Made by a program: the position numbers and the translations under genes
Shown: positions 1 to 6,997 of the stretch, piece after piece
Position numbering within the stretch: position 1 is the stretch's first letter
Layout of the letters: every line of letters starts with the position of its first letter
Notes under the pieces: generated by a model
The model's database searches: none
What the model saw: only the letters and a program-made list of their open reading frames with translations
What the model was told of the DNA's origin: nothing
Assembly: GCA_002068775.1 (NCBI GenBank)
Contig: MWAX01000141.1
Span: forward strand, 1 to 13,774
DNA: 13,774 nucleotides
Source: Actinobacteria bacterium ADurb.Bin346
GTDB taxonomy: Bacteria; Actinomycetota; Humimicrobiia; Humimicrobiales; Humimicrobiaceae
Direction of reading: 5' to 3'

Positions 1-699
1 ATTCCTAACCATCTTATCGAAACAGATATTGAGAGATTTCCCGGGTTTCTTCAAAAATACAGTAAAACGCTTACAGGCAGATCAGTCCTTGTAAAGAAAG
101 CAGAAATATACCCGATTGAATGTGTTGTCAGGGGTTATATCACCGGCTCAGGGTGGGAAGAATACAAAAAAAATGGTTTTATTGGTGATATTAAACTGCC
201 CGCTGGCTTGAAAAATTGTGAGAAATTTCCGGAACCGCTGTTTACTCCGACTACAAAAGCGGAGACAGGCCATGATATGCCGCTTAGCCTGAACAAGGCA
301 AAAGCAAAGTATGGCAGCGAGCTTGTTGAGACTTTAAAGAAAAAAAGTATTGAGCTTTACACTAAAGCAGCAGATTACGCTTTTAAAAAAGGAATTATAA
401 TCGCAGATACAAAATTTGAATTCGGCCAAATAAGGGAAGGCATTATTCTTGCAGACGAGGTGCTCACCCCTGATTCTTCAAGATTCTGGCCGCTGGATGA
501 ATATGAGCCGGGCAGACAGCAGGGGAGTTTTGATAAGCAGTTTGTCAGGGATTATTTGCTTGGAACAAACTGGGACAGAAACTCTGTCCCGCACAAACTT
601 CCGCAGGATATAATCTTTAAGACTTCTCAAAGGTATATAACTGCGTATGAAAGACTGGTGGGGAAAAAATTTGATGAAAGTACATGTGATCCCAAGTAA
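1..699 (+). CDS. purC: SAICAR synthase (phosphoribosylaminoimidazole-succinocarboxamide synthase), 3' part
   Basis: The reading frame is open from the first base, so the N-terminus lies outside the window; 232 codons and a TAA stop are visible. PurC is a cytosolic enzyme that joins CAIR and aspartate with ATP to give SAICAR in de novo purine synthesis. Both family signatures are present: YPIECVVRGYITGS (109-150) and DTKFEFG (406-426, metal/nucleotide region). The segment between them (TPTTKAETGHD) and the end (around DWxxxxVPHKLPQDI) are also typical of the roughly 290-300-residue form of the enzyme, so about a fifth to a quarter is probably missing. The gene overlaps the start of comB by about 26 bases, suggesting co-transcription. 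No other purine gene is visible. Identification is firm; only the upstream boundary is unknown. Confidence 0.96.
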   Translation: MPNHLIETDIERFPGFLQKYSKTLTGRSVLVKKAEIYPIECVVRGYITGSGWEEYKKNGFIGDIKLPAGLKNCEKFPEPLFTPTTKAETGHDMPLSLNKAKAKYGSELVETLKKKSIELYTKAADYAFKKGIIIADTKFEFGQIREGIILADEVLTPDSSRFWPLDEYEPGRQQGSFDKQFVRDYLLGTNWDRNSVPHKLPQDIIFKTSQRYITAYERLVGKKFDESTCDPK

Positions 700-1498
700 C
701 AGGTTTGAAGAGGCAGATGTTATTGAGGTAAACCTCAAAAAGTGCGTCTGTGCAGTGATTGATACCATAAGAGCAACTTCTACAATAATTACAATACTTG
801 GCTGCGGTGGAGAAAAAGTCATTGTAGCAAGGGATAAAAAGGAAGCTTTCTTTTTAAGGGACATATTTAAAGAAAGTATAGTTTGCGGTGAGGAGGGAGG
901 ATTGCCTCCTGAAGGTTTTGATTTTGGAAATTCTCCGCTGGAAATATCCGGTGCCCATTTAGAAGGCCGTACAGCTATTATAATGACTACAAACGGCACG
1001 CAATCAATAATCAAAGCAAAGCAGTGCCACAGGGTTTATGCATTATCCACTCTTAATATAAATGCATGCATCGATTGTGTAATTGAGAGCGCAGATAAAT
1101 CAGGATGCGATATTCTGTTTCTGTGCTCGGGAGAGAAAGGCAAAATAGCTTATGATGATGTCTTTACCGCAGGCCTTGCAATAAAATATCTGCTGACAAA
1201 ACCATATAACCTGGAATTTACTGATGCTGCCAAAGTCGCTCTTGCGGCTTCGCTCAGTGAATTCAATATTAAGGAAGCACTGGAAAAATCATGCAGCGCC
1301 AAATCACTGAGAGATGCAGGACTTGGAGATGATATTGCTTATATATCCAAATTGAACAGATTCAAAGCCACCCCGGTGATGTATGTCGAGAAGCTTAAAA
1401 AATACCTCGATAATTACAGCTTTAAAACAGCTGAAAATTCAAAATGGAATTATAGTGACAAACAGCAGTGCCCGGAAAATATATTTATAATGAGATAA
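674..1498 (+). CDS. comB: ComB-family 2-phosphosulfolactate phosphatase
   Basis: The product of 274 residues matches the ComB family, which hydrolyses 2-phosphosulfolactate to sulfolactate, a step of coenzyme M synthesis in methanogens and of sulfolactate production in some bacteria. Visible hallmarks are VIDTIRATSTI (residues 28-38), the EEGGLPPEGFDFGNSP segment, TTNGTQ in the middle, and a CSGEKGKIAYDDVFTAG segment equivalent to the family's GxxGxxxxEDxxxAG. I chose ATG 674 because family members begin with a short strand directly before the first conserved block; the in-frame ATG at 647 would add nine residues and a deeper overlap with purC. A G-rich stretch at 657-663 could serve as ribosome binding site. 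The last 30 or so residues are a polar tail beyond the usual end. No other coenzyme M or sulfolactate gene is in view, so the physiological substrate is unproven. Confidence 0.87.
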   Translation: MKVHVIPSNRFEEADVIEVNLKKCVCAVIDTIRATSTIITILGCGGEKVIVARDKKEAFFLRDIFKESIVCGEEGGLPPEGFDFGNSPLEISGAHLEGRTAIIMTTNGTQSIIKAKQCHRVYALSTLNINACIDCVIESADKSGCDILFLCSGEKGKIAYDDVFTAGLAIKYLLTKPYNLEFTDAAKVALAASLSEFNIKEALEKSCSAKSLRDAGLGDDIAYISKLNRFKATPVMYVEKLKKYLDNYSFKTAENSKWNYSDKQQCPENIFIMR

Positions 1499-1513
1499 AG
1501 CATTTTTATAAAA

Positions 1514-2179
1514 TCATTTTGCACATTCATCAAAATGTACGAGGCCCTCTATCATTTTTACTCCTTTAGAAGAGAACCAGAAGTTATTTTCAGGATTTTC
1601 ATTGCCTTCAATCACAGGATCAAGTTGGATTACGTAATTTCCAGGATTTGTAATATTATTTATCAGAACGAGCACAGTCACTGTTTCACCCGGGTTTACA
1701 ACTCCCGGAAGAGTGGATCTTGATGTTCCGTCATAATCTACGAAATCGACATCCTGGCCATAATAGTGATAACCGATCCTTACAACACCCGGTCTTTCAG
1801 TTCTCCAGGGAAAGTCACCTGTATTTGTGATTTTTATAGTAATAAAATTATCCCTGTTTGTGCATAAAAATGACGGTATTGCCCCAACCATTTCAGCGCC
1901 GACAGTGGCGCTCCTGTAATCTATTTGAGGGAGCTCTGTCTTACCTCCTTCAAGTCCTGCAGTATCCTGGGATGTTTCGCCGGAAACATCCTGGTTTTTT
2001 TCTGAAGGATTTTCCACGCCAATCTTTACAGCAGACTCAGGGCCTAACAGCATTGAACATCCCGAAAAAATAAATACTGAAAAAGTGATGACAGAAAAGC
2101 ATAGAAATGAAAGCATCAGGTAAAAAAACCTAGGTCTTCGTGATGAAATAAAATTATTGATTTTAAATCTGTTAGCCAT
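1514..2179 (-). CDS. Lipoprotein with a C-terminal Ig-like domain
   Basis: The product is a predicted surface or periplasmic lipoprotein of 221 residues. A basic N-terminus (RRPR, residues 14-17) leads into a hydrophobic segment (about 18-38) ending in FSGC, so Cys41 is the likely lipidated residue after LspA cleavage; an lspA gene lies later in this window. Residues 42-85 are polar, rich in Glu, Ser, Gly and Thr, and look like a flexible stalk. Residues 90-210 form a beta-rich Ig-like module (ITNTGDFPW, YHYYG, DGTSRSTLPGVVNPGETV, NPGNYVIQLD). I have seen similar NTGxxxW / LPxxVxPGE / PGxYxLxxD patterns as accessory domains of bacterial surface proteins, but I know no function. The start is well supported: AAGGAG sits just before ATG on this strand, with a promoter at 2223-2251. 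The gene converges on comB with a 15-base gap; a 7-bp inverted repeat (1515-1521 / 1531-1537) overlaps its end. Confidence 0.82.
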   Translation of the reverse strand: MANRFKINNFISSRRPRFFYLMLSFLCFSVITFSVFIFSGCSMLLGPESAVKIGVENPSEKNQDVSGETSQDTAGLEGGKTELPQIDYRSATVGAEMVGAIPSFLCTNRDNFITIKITNTGDFPWRTERPGVVRIGYHYYGQDVDFVDYDGTSRSTLPGVVNPGETVTVLVLINNITNPGNYVIQLDPVIEGNENPENNFWFSSKGVKMIEGLVHFDECAK

Positions 2180-2222
2180 TTCTCTCCTTTATGATATAAG
2201 ATTGTTTCAAATTTCCCTGCAT

Positions 2223-2251
2223 ATTATAGTTGAGAATTATTATTTTTTGAA
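2223..2251 (-). promoter_or_regulatory. Predicted sigma-70-type promoter of the lipoprotein gene
   Basis: Read on the minus strand, a perfect TATAAT (+ coordinates 2223-2228) is preceded after 17 bp by TTCAAA (2246-2251), which matches the -35 consensus at four of six positions. Transcription would begin near 2216 and give a leader of about 37 bases ending in AAGGAG before the ATG. Its -35 shares bases with the + strand -35 at 2247-2252. Confidence 0.5.
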
Positions 2252-2275
2252 TAATAGAAATAAAATTTATATAAT
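2247..2275 (+). promoter_or_regulatory. Predicted sigma-70-type promoter of the DUF948-YtxH pair
   Basis: TTGAAT (2247-2252, four of six consensus positions) and a perfect TATAAT (2270-2275) are separated by 17 bp. The start of transcription would be near 2282, leaving an AT-rich leader of about 85 bases before the DUF948 start codon. The surrounding DNA is very AT-rich, so -10-like hexamers also occur by chance; the correct spacing is what makes this one credible. Confidence 0.5.
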
Positions 2276-2366
2276 TATTAAAATCTATTAATATCAGTTA
2301 ATAATATTTGTTAATCCGGAATAATGGATTGCTGTTACCGGAATAAGATAAAGATATGGGGATATA

Positions 2367-2735
2367 ATGACGTCACTTGAAATAGTCGGAATCGTAGCAA
2401 TAGTTCTCATCTCGGCTTTTGCAATCATAGGAATAATCGTTGCAGTGCCTCTTTTCAAGCTTATTAACAAGGTAAAGTTTATGGCGGATAAATTAAGCCA
2501 GAGTCTTGTGCCGGTAGTTGAAAAACTTAATGGTACAATTACTCACCTTAACACTGAGCTCGGCTCGATAAGCGAGCTCACACAGAGCGTCAGCTCAATA
2601 GTTGAGCAGCTTGAAAAGGTCATCAGGCTTGCAAGGATTATAATAACAAACCCTATAATAAAATTGATAAGCGCCGGAGTTGGAGTTGCAGAAACAGTAA
2701 AAAAAGCCTCCTCTTCAGGCTCAAAGAAAACTTAA
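2367..2735 (+). CDS. DUF948-family single-pass membrane protein
   Basis: This 122-residue protein has one N-terminal transmembrane helix (about residues 5-31, Ile/Val/Ala-rich, then PLFKLINKVK). An amphipathic helical region (about 35-90) follows with heptad-like spacing of hydrophobic residues, then a second weakly hydrophobic segment (about 86-108) and a Lys/Ser-rich tail. This fits the DUF948 family of small membrane proteins, whose biochemical role is not established. The helical part would face one side of the membrane and may oligomerise. A GGGGAT sequence at 2358-2363 lies just before the ATG. The ytxH-like gene begins 64 bases downstream on the same strand, a frequent pairing that suggests a shared envelope or stress role. 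Two short inverted repeats (2555-2580 and 2593-2607) fall within the coding sequence. Confidence 0.8.
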   Translation: MTSLEIVGIVAIVLISAFAIIGIIVAVPLFKLINKVKFMADKLSQSLVPVVEKLNGTITHLNTELGSISELTQSVSSIVEQLEKVIRLARIIITNPIIKLISAGVGVAETVKKASSSGSKKT

Positions 2736-2799
2736 AACCTGGTACTTAAAATTTATTATACCTTATCATATGTCTAATTATATTAGTAAGGAGTAAAAA

Positions 2800-3162
2800 A
2801 TGAGTCCTGAAAATAATAGAAGCTGTGCAGGATCTGTGACACTTGCGCTTTTTGCAGGTCTTGCAATTGGTGCAGTGATCGGTATTTTATTTGCGCCCAA
2901 ACCCGGAAAAGAAACAAGACAGGAACTTGTTGAGAAAGGTGAGAGGTTTGTGGAACTCAGCAGAGAAAGCATTGCGGAATTTGTCGAAAAAACTAAAGAT
3001 TTTGCTGAGGCAGGAAAGCAGAAAATAGAAGAGTTGAAGATTGTCGGTGAGGAAATTTGGGAAAAAGGTAAAAACAAGCTATCCGACACTGCAAAAAAAG
3101 TAAAAGATATTGTTGAAGAAAGTAAATCTGCTGCAAAAAAAACAGAGGATTATCTTTCCTGA
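2800..3162 (+). CDS. YtxH-like membrane protein
   Basis: The 120-residue product has a glycine/alanine-rich transmembrane helix (about residues 12-32) followed at once by APKPGKETR, the junction typical of YtxH-like proteins (usually APxSGxETR). The rest is a long, highly charged helix rich in Lys and Glu, resembling late-embryogenesis-abundant or apolipoprotein-type repeats. Family members are small general-stress or envelope proteins of unknown mechanism. AAGGAG lies directly upstream of ATG 2800 at good spacing, so the start is secure. The gene follows the DUF948 gene and is probably co-transcribed with it; I see no convincing promoter or terminator in the 64-base gap. Downstream, 167 bases of AT-rich DNA with tandem repeats separate it from tldD. 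Confidence 0.82.
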   Translation: MSPENNRSCAGSVTLALFAGLAIGAVIGILFAPKPGKETRQELVEKGERFVELSRESIAEFVEKTKDFAEAGKQKIEELKIVGEEIWEKGKNKLSDTAKKVKDIVEESKSAAKKTEDYLS

Positions 3163-3188
3163 TAAAATCTCAGACAAATCCAGTAAAT

Positions 3189-3238
3189 ATTGTAAGATAA
3201 ATAGTATTGTAAAATAAATAGTATTGTAAAAAAATAGT
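3189..3238 (+). repeat. Three tandem copies of a 17-bp repeat upstream of tldD
   Basis: Copies lie at 3189-3205, 3206-3222 and 3223-3238. The unit is ATTGTAAAATAAATAGT; the first copy has G instead of A at position 8 and the third is one base shorter, with T replaced within its A-run. The array ends five bases before a TATAAT hexamer at 3243-3248. It could be a set of operator sites or simple slippage expansion in AT-rich DNA. Confidence 0.85.
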
Positions 3239-3242
3239 TTAA

Positions 3243-3248
3243 TATAAT
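3243..3248 (+). promoter_or_regulatory. Possible -10 element for the tldD operon
   Basis: A perfect TATAAT sits about 80 bases before the preferred tldD start and immediately after the 17-bp repeats. No good -35 lies 16-18 bp upstream (the 17-bp position reads AGTATT). If this is a promoter it probably needs an activator, for which the repeats are the obvious candidate site. In DNA this AT-rich the hexamer alone is weak evidence. Confidence 0.3.
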
Positions 3249-3329
3249 AAATTCTTATCTTTATAGAAAAATAGGTCTCTGTTTATCATGTTTCCTATTT
3301 TTTTATTTTTAAAAAGGATTCTGTTTAAA

Positions 3330-4715
3330 ATGATTGAAAAAGCAACAGCGAAGAAAATACTGAATATTTTATTAAAAAATGGGGGAGATTTTTCTGAAAT
3401 ATATGCACAAAAAAGGATCTCAAACAATTTAAGGCTTGAAGATGAAAAAATAGAAAATTCCAGCAGCGGATTTGAGATAGGCTGCGGCCTTCGGCTTATA
3501 TCAAAGGAAAGCACCTTTTATGCTTATGTCGATTCACTGGAAAAAGATGCTCTTTTAAATGCTGCAAAAGTATTGAGTGCTGCAGTGTCTGAAAAAATAA
3601 AAGGCAGGGCTATTGATTTAAACGAAAGAAGCAGCAGGTATAAAATTAAGATAGAAAGCCATCCCTCAGACATAAAGCAACAATATAAAAAGTCTATACT
3701 TGATGAGATAAACACTTCCGCCAGGAATTACAGCCATCATATTATCCAGGTCACTGCAAATATTTCAGACCTTGAAGAAGAAGTTTTTATTGCAAATTCC
3801 AAAGGATTTTTTGCAAATGACAGTATCATTAAAGTATTTGCTGCAGTAAATGTTGTTGCTAAAAAAGGAAGCGAAATAAGGACAGGCTACAAATCACTTG
3901 CAAAAACAAAGGGTTTTGAGATTTTTAATAATAACAAAGCAGAGGATCTTTCTGCCGAAGCCTCCAGAATTGCTGTAACAATGCTTGACGCCATTGATGC
4001 GCCTGCAGGTATCATGCCTGCTGTTATTGGAAATGCTTTTGGTGGAGTAATATTTCATGAAGCATGCGGCCATGGGCTTGAAGCAGATGCTGTTATTAAA
4101 GATGCATCAGTTTATAAAAATAAGCTTGGGACAAAAATAGCCAGTGATATTGTTACGGCTGTCGATGATTCAACGCTTCCATATCACTGGGGCTCATATT
4201 CTTATGATGGAGAGGGGTTCCCTTCAAAGAAAAATATCCTGATCGAAGAAGGCATTTTAAAAGGCTATCTTTTTGACTATAAATCATCTGTAAAAATGGG
4301 TCTGGAGCAGACCGGCAACGGCAGAAGACAGTCGTACAGGGATATTCCTGTTCCGAGGATGTCAAATACTTATATTGACAAAGGTAAAGGCAGCAGAAAA
4401 GATATAATTGAATCAGTGAAAAAGGGTGTGTTTGCAAAGGAGTTTGCCGGGGGACAGGTGGATCCTGCAACTGGTGATTTTGTATTTGGCATAAGTGAAG
4501 GGTATATGATAAAAAATGGTAATATCTGTGAGCCGATCAAAGGGGCAACACTGATAGGAAATGGGCCTAAAATATTAAAAAAAATAGAGGCCATAGGAAC
4601 TGATCTTGATTTTGCACCCGGATTTTGCGGAAAAGCCGGCCAGTCTGTATCAAATGAAGTTGGCCAGCCGACAGTTCTTATCAGCAGCATAACAGTAGGA
4701 GGAACTAAGGTTTAA
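3330..4715 (+). CDS. tldD: TldD, catalytic subunit of the TldD/TldE metalloprotease
   Basis: TldD carries the zinc active site of the TldD/TldE protease, a cytosolic complex that cuts unfolded or small peptides; in E. coli it matures microcin B17 and degrades the CcdA antitoxin. With the start used here the protein has 461 residues. HEACGHGLEAD provides the HExxxH motif (His243, Glu244, His248), and FAPGFCGKAGQ supplies the conserved cysteine (Cys433) expected as third zinc ligand. The GNGRRQSYRDIPVPRMSN block is also characteristic. ATG 3330 matches the usual family N-terminus; an in-frame ATG at 3288 would add a hydrophobic 14-residue extension (FPIFLFLKRILF) that is not expected. Both starts share a similar leader, so the choice is not certain. 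tldE begins one base after the stop, as expected for subunits of one complex. Confidence 0.92.
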   Translation: MIEKATAKKILNILLKNGGDFSEIYAQKRISNNLRLEDEKIENSSSGFEIGCGLRLISKESTFYAYVDSLEKDALLNAAKVLSAAVSEKIKGRAIDLNERSSRYKIKIESHPSDIKQQYKKSILDEINTSARNYSHHIIQVTANISDLEEEVFIANSKGFFANDSIIKVFAAVNVVAKKGSEIRTGYKSLAKTKGFEIFNNNKAEDLSAEASRIAVTMLDAIDAPAGIMPAVIGNAFGGVIFHEACGHGLEADAVIKDASVYKNKLGTKIASDIVTAVDDSTLPYHWGSYSYDGEGFPSKKNILIEEGILKGYLFDYKSSVKMGLEQTGNGRRQSYRDIPVPRMSNTYIDKGKGSRKDIIESVKKGVFAKEFAGGQVDPATGDFVFGISEGYMIKNGNICEPIKGATLIGNGPKILKKIEAIGTDLDFAPGFCGKAGQSVSNEVGQPTVLISSITVGGTKV

Positions 4716-4716
4716 A

Positions 4717-6087
4717 TTGAAAAATATCATTGAGCTATGTAAAAAAGCAGCAACAGCAGCCGGCAGGAAAAATATTGATGAGTATGAAGTATTTATCGCT
4801 TCATCAATACACAATGAAATAGAGGTTTTTAATGGCAATGTTGAAAATCTTTCATTTGCAAATACAAAAGGAATAGGTTTCAGAGTTTTTAAAGAAAAAA
4901 GGATGGGGTATGCATATACTTCAAATGTATATGGTCAGGAACTGGAAAAGTGCCTGGAAAAGGCAATCGAGAACTCTAAGATAACCGGTGCTGACGATTA
5001 CAACTTTCTTCCTTCAGCAAAGGACTATAATTATCCTGCAAGTGACATAGACCGTTCAATGCTTTTTTCAGAAAGAATCTACAAATATTCAACAGCAGAC
5101 AAAATAAATATCGCCAAACATCTTGAGTCGATTGCGAAGAAAAAGGATAAAAGGATAAGCGGTGTAAGCGAGCTGATTTATAATGACAATATTTCTGAGA
5201 TAGCAATTATAAACAGTAATGGATTTGAGGACAGCTACAGGACTTCTTCAGCTTTTATATACCTTGGATTGATTTCAAGAAGCGGGCAGGATACGTCAAC
5301 GGGTGATTATTTTGGTTATGAGAGGTGCCCGCAGGACATTGATATTGAAAGTATTGCTGAAAACGCTGCCGTCCGTTCAGTGAAGCTGCTTGGTGCAAAA
5401 AAAATAAAATCTCAGTCTCTTGACCTTCTATTAGATCCGTTTGTTTCTGTCCAGTTTTTGCAGGTGATTGCTGGAATAACTTGTGCAGACGCAGTTCAGA
5501 AAGGCAAATCTTTATTTGCCGGAAAAATCGGTTCAAAAGTGTTTTCAAAAGATTTCAATATATTTGATGACGGGACACTTAAGTCAGGCATGGCTTCAAA
5601 GCCATTTGACGCTGAAGGCGTTCCTAAGGGAAAAACTGCTGTTTTTGAAAAAGGAGTCTTAAAGTCATATTTATATAATACTTACACTGCAAGAAAAGAT
5701 GATACCAGATCTACAGGAAATGCATCCAGAAGTTCATACAAGACACCTCCGGAAACTGGAATATCTAATTTTTACATTGAACCTTCTAAAATAACTGTGG
5801 AAGAAATACAAAGTAAGATTACAAGAGGGTTTTATGTCATGGATATCATAGGCCTTCATTCAGGGATTAATCCCATATCAGGTCAGATAAGCGTGGGGGC
5901 AAAAGGTATTTTTATTGAAAATGGAGAAAAAACATTTCCAGTCAAGGAAGTCACTATTGCAACAGATATCCTGAGCTTTTGTTCCAGCCTTTCTGAAGTT
6001 GCAGATGACCTCAAATTTATGCCTGCTTCAGGATATGTAGGCAGCCCCTCAATGCTTTTAAACAATATTACTTTAAGCGGTATTTAA
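4717..6087 (+). CDS. tldE: TldE (PmbA), non-catalytic subunit of the TldD/TldE protease
   Basis: The 456-residue protein is a TldD/PmbA-family paralogue of its neighbour. It aligns in the N-terminal domain (GIGFRVFKEKRMGYAYTS), the SNGFEDSYRTSS segment, and the C-terminal region (STGNASRSSYKTPPETGISNFYIEPS and YVGSPSMLLNNITLSGI). It lacks HExxxH at the place where TldD has it, which is the rule for TldE; it is the structural partner that helps form the enclosed proteolytic chamber. The start is TTG 4717, one base after the tldD stop, with AAGG at 4707-4710 and a stronger AGGAGG at 4697-4702. No ATG near the beginning fits better. Tight coupling to tldD suggests matched amounts of both subunits. 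Confidence 0.92.
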   Translation: MKNIIELCKKAATAAGRKNIDEYEVFIASSIHNEIEVFNGNVENLSFANTKGIGFRVFKEKRMGYAYTSNVYGQELEKCLEKAIENSKITGADDYNFLPSAKDYNYPASDIDRSMLFSERIYKYSTADKINIAKHLESIAKKKDKRISGVSELIYNDNISEIAIINSNGFEDSYRTSSAFIYLGLISRSGQDTSTGDYFGYERCPQDIDIESIAENAAVRSVKLLGAKKIKSQSLDLLLDPFVSVQFLQVIAGITCADAVQKGKSLFAGKIGSKVFSKDFNIFDDGTLKSGMASKPFDAEGVPKGKTAVFEKGVLKSYLYNTYTARKDDTRSTGNASRSSYKTPPETGISNFYIEPSKITVEEIQSKITRGFYVMDIIGLHSGINPISGQISVGAKGIFIENGEKTFPVKEVTIATDILSFCSSLSEVADDLKFMPASGYVGSPSMLLNNITLSGI

Positions 6088-6103
6088 TGGAAAGGATTGT
6101 ATT

Positions 6104-6976
6104 TTGGAAATTTTAAAAGCTGCTGTGCTGGGTACAATACAGGGTTTAACGGAATTTTTTCCTGTCAGCAGTTCAGGCCATCTTGTACTGGTCCCATTTT
6201 TATTTGGCTGGGAATACATTCCCGTCTACATTGTGGTTACATTGCATTTAGCAACAGTTTTTTCTCTTGTTGCGGTCTTATACAGGGATATATGGAGAAT
6301 AATAAAAGCTTTTTTTACAGGCATATTTGTAAGTAAGGTCAGGAAGGATAATCAATATTTCAGGATCTCAGTATTTATTATCATAGCTTCAATTCCTGCA
6401 GCGCTTGCCGGATTTTTGGCTGGAGACTATATTGAAAGATTCTTCTCAAAGCCTTTATTTGTGGGGATTTTTTTACTGATAACTGCAGCCCTTTTATTTT
6501 TTGGAGAGTTTGCAGGCAAAAAAATGGAAATTAAAAAAAATAATGCAGGTAAAGACAGGGAGACCGGTGCCGGGGTTTTTGAAGGGTTTTCATTCTGGAA
6601 AATAATGATTATTGGACTCGGACAGGCTGTTGCAGTGCTCCCGGGAATTTCAAGGTCCGGATCTACAATATCAGCCGGCAGGTTTCTTGGGCTTAAAAGA
6701 GAAGATTGTGTAAGATTTTCTTTTCTGCTGTCAATCCCGGTTATAATCGGCGCATTTGTATTTAAGATTGTCAGCTCAATAAACCAGATTGCAGTTTTTG
6801 ATGTAAAAGCAATACTGAGTATTGTGACTGGTTTTATTTTTGCATTTGCTTCAGGTTATATCGCCGTCAGATTTCTGATAAAGTATTCTAAAACAAAGAA
6901 TTTAAACTTTTTTGCCATATACTGTATAGTAATAGCAGTAATTATTTTTATTCTATCTGCAATCAGGAAAGTTTAA
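6104..6976 (+). CDS. uppP: Undecaprenyl-diphosphatase UppP (BacA)
   Basis: UppP is an integral membrane phosphatase that converts undecaprenyl diphosphate to the monophosphate, recycling the lipid carrier for peptidoglycan and other polysaccharides; its overproduction gives bacitracin resistance in several bacteria. Both active-site motifs are present: GLTEFFPVSSSGHL near the N-terminus (Glu17, Ser22-24, His26) and LPGISRSGSTISAG (Arg184 within Pro180-Thr188). The rest is largely hydrophobic helices, as expected for about eight membrane segments. At 290 residues it is slightly longer than the usual 265-275, with the extra length in a polar loop around residues 140-160 (KKMEIKKNNAGKDRETG). The start is TTG 6104, supported by AAAGGA at 6091-6096 and by the family N-terminus. 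It follows tldE by 16 bases and precedes the nucleotidyltransferase by 21. Confidence 0.96.
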   Translation: MEILKAAVLGTIQGLTEFFPVSSSGHLVLVPFLFGWEYIPVYIVVTLHLATVFSLVAVLYRDIWRIIKAFFTGIFVSKVRKDNQYFRISVFIIIASIPAALAGFLAGDYIERFFSKPLFVGIFLLITAALLFFGEFAGKKMEIKKNNAGKDRETGAGVFEGFSFWKIMIIGLGQAVAVLPGISRSGSTISAGRFLGLKREDCVRFSFLLSIPVIIGAFVFKIVSSINQIAVFDVKAILSIVTGFIFAFASGYIAVRFLIKYSKTKNLNFFAIYCIVIAVIIFILSAIRKV

Positions 6977-6997
6977 GGAAAGGAGAATGATAATTAT

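Noticed and set aside
478..1014. A 178-codon open frame on the minus strand across purC and comB
   Set aside because: It is antisense to two clearly conserved genes, has no family motif, and its composition fits a shadow frame.
1515..1537. Inverted repeat CATTTTG / CAAAATG between comB and the lipoprotein gene as a terminator
   Set aside because: The stem is AT-rich, part of the lipoprotein's last codons, and followed by only a short broken T-tract on the minus strand and none on the + strand. Chance is likely.
3239..3514. A 91-codon minus-strand frame over the tldD start
   Set aside because: It is rich in Ser, Phe and Ile as expected from the complement of AT-rich coding DNA, with no ribosome binding site or motif.
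6097..6336. A 79-codon + strand frame overlapping the uppP start
   Set aside because: The uppP frame contains both catalytic motifs and a proper ribosome binding site. The other frame has no family resemblance.
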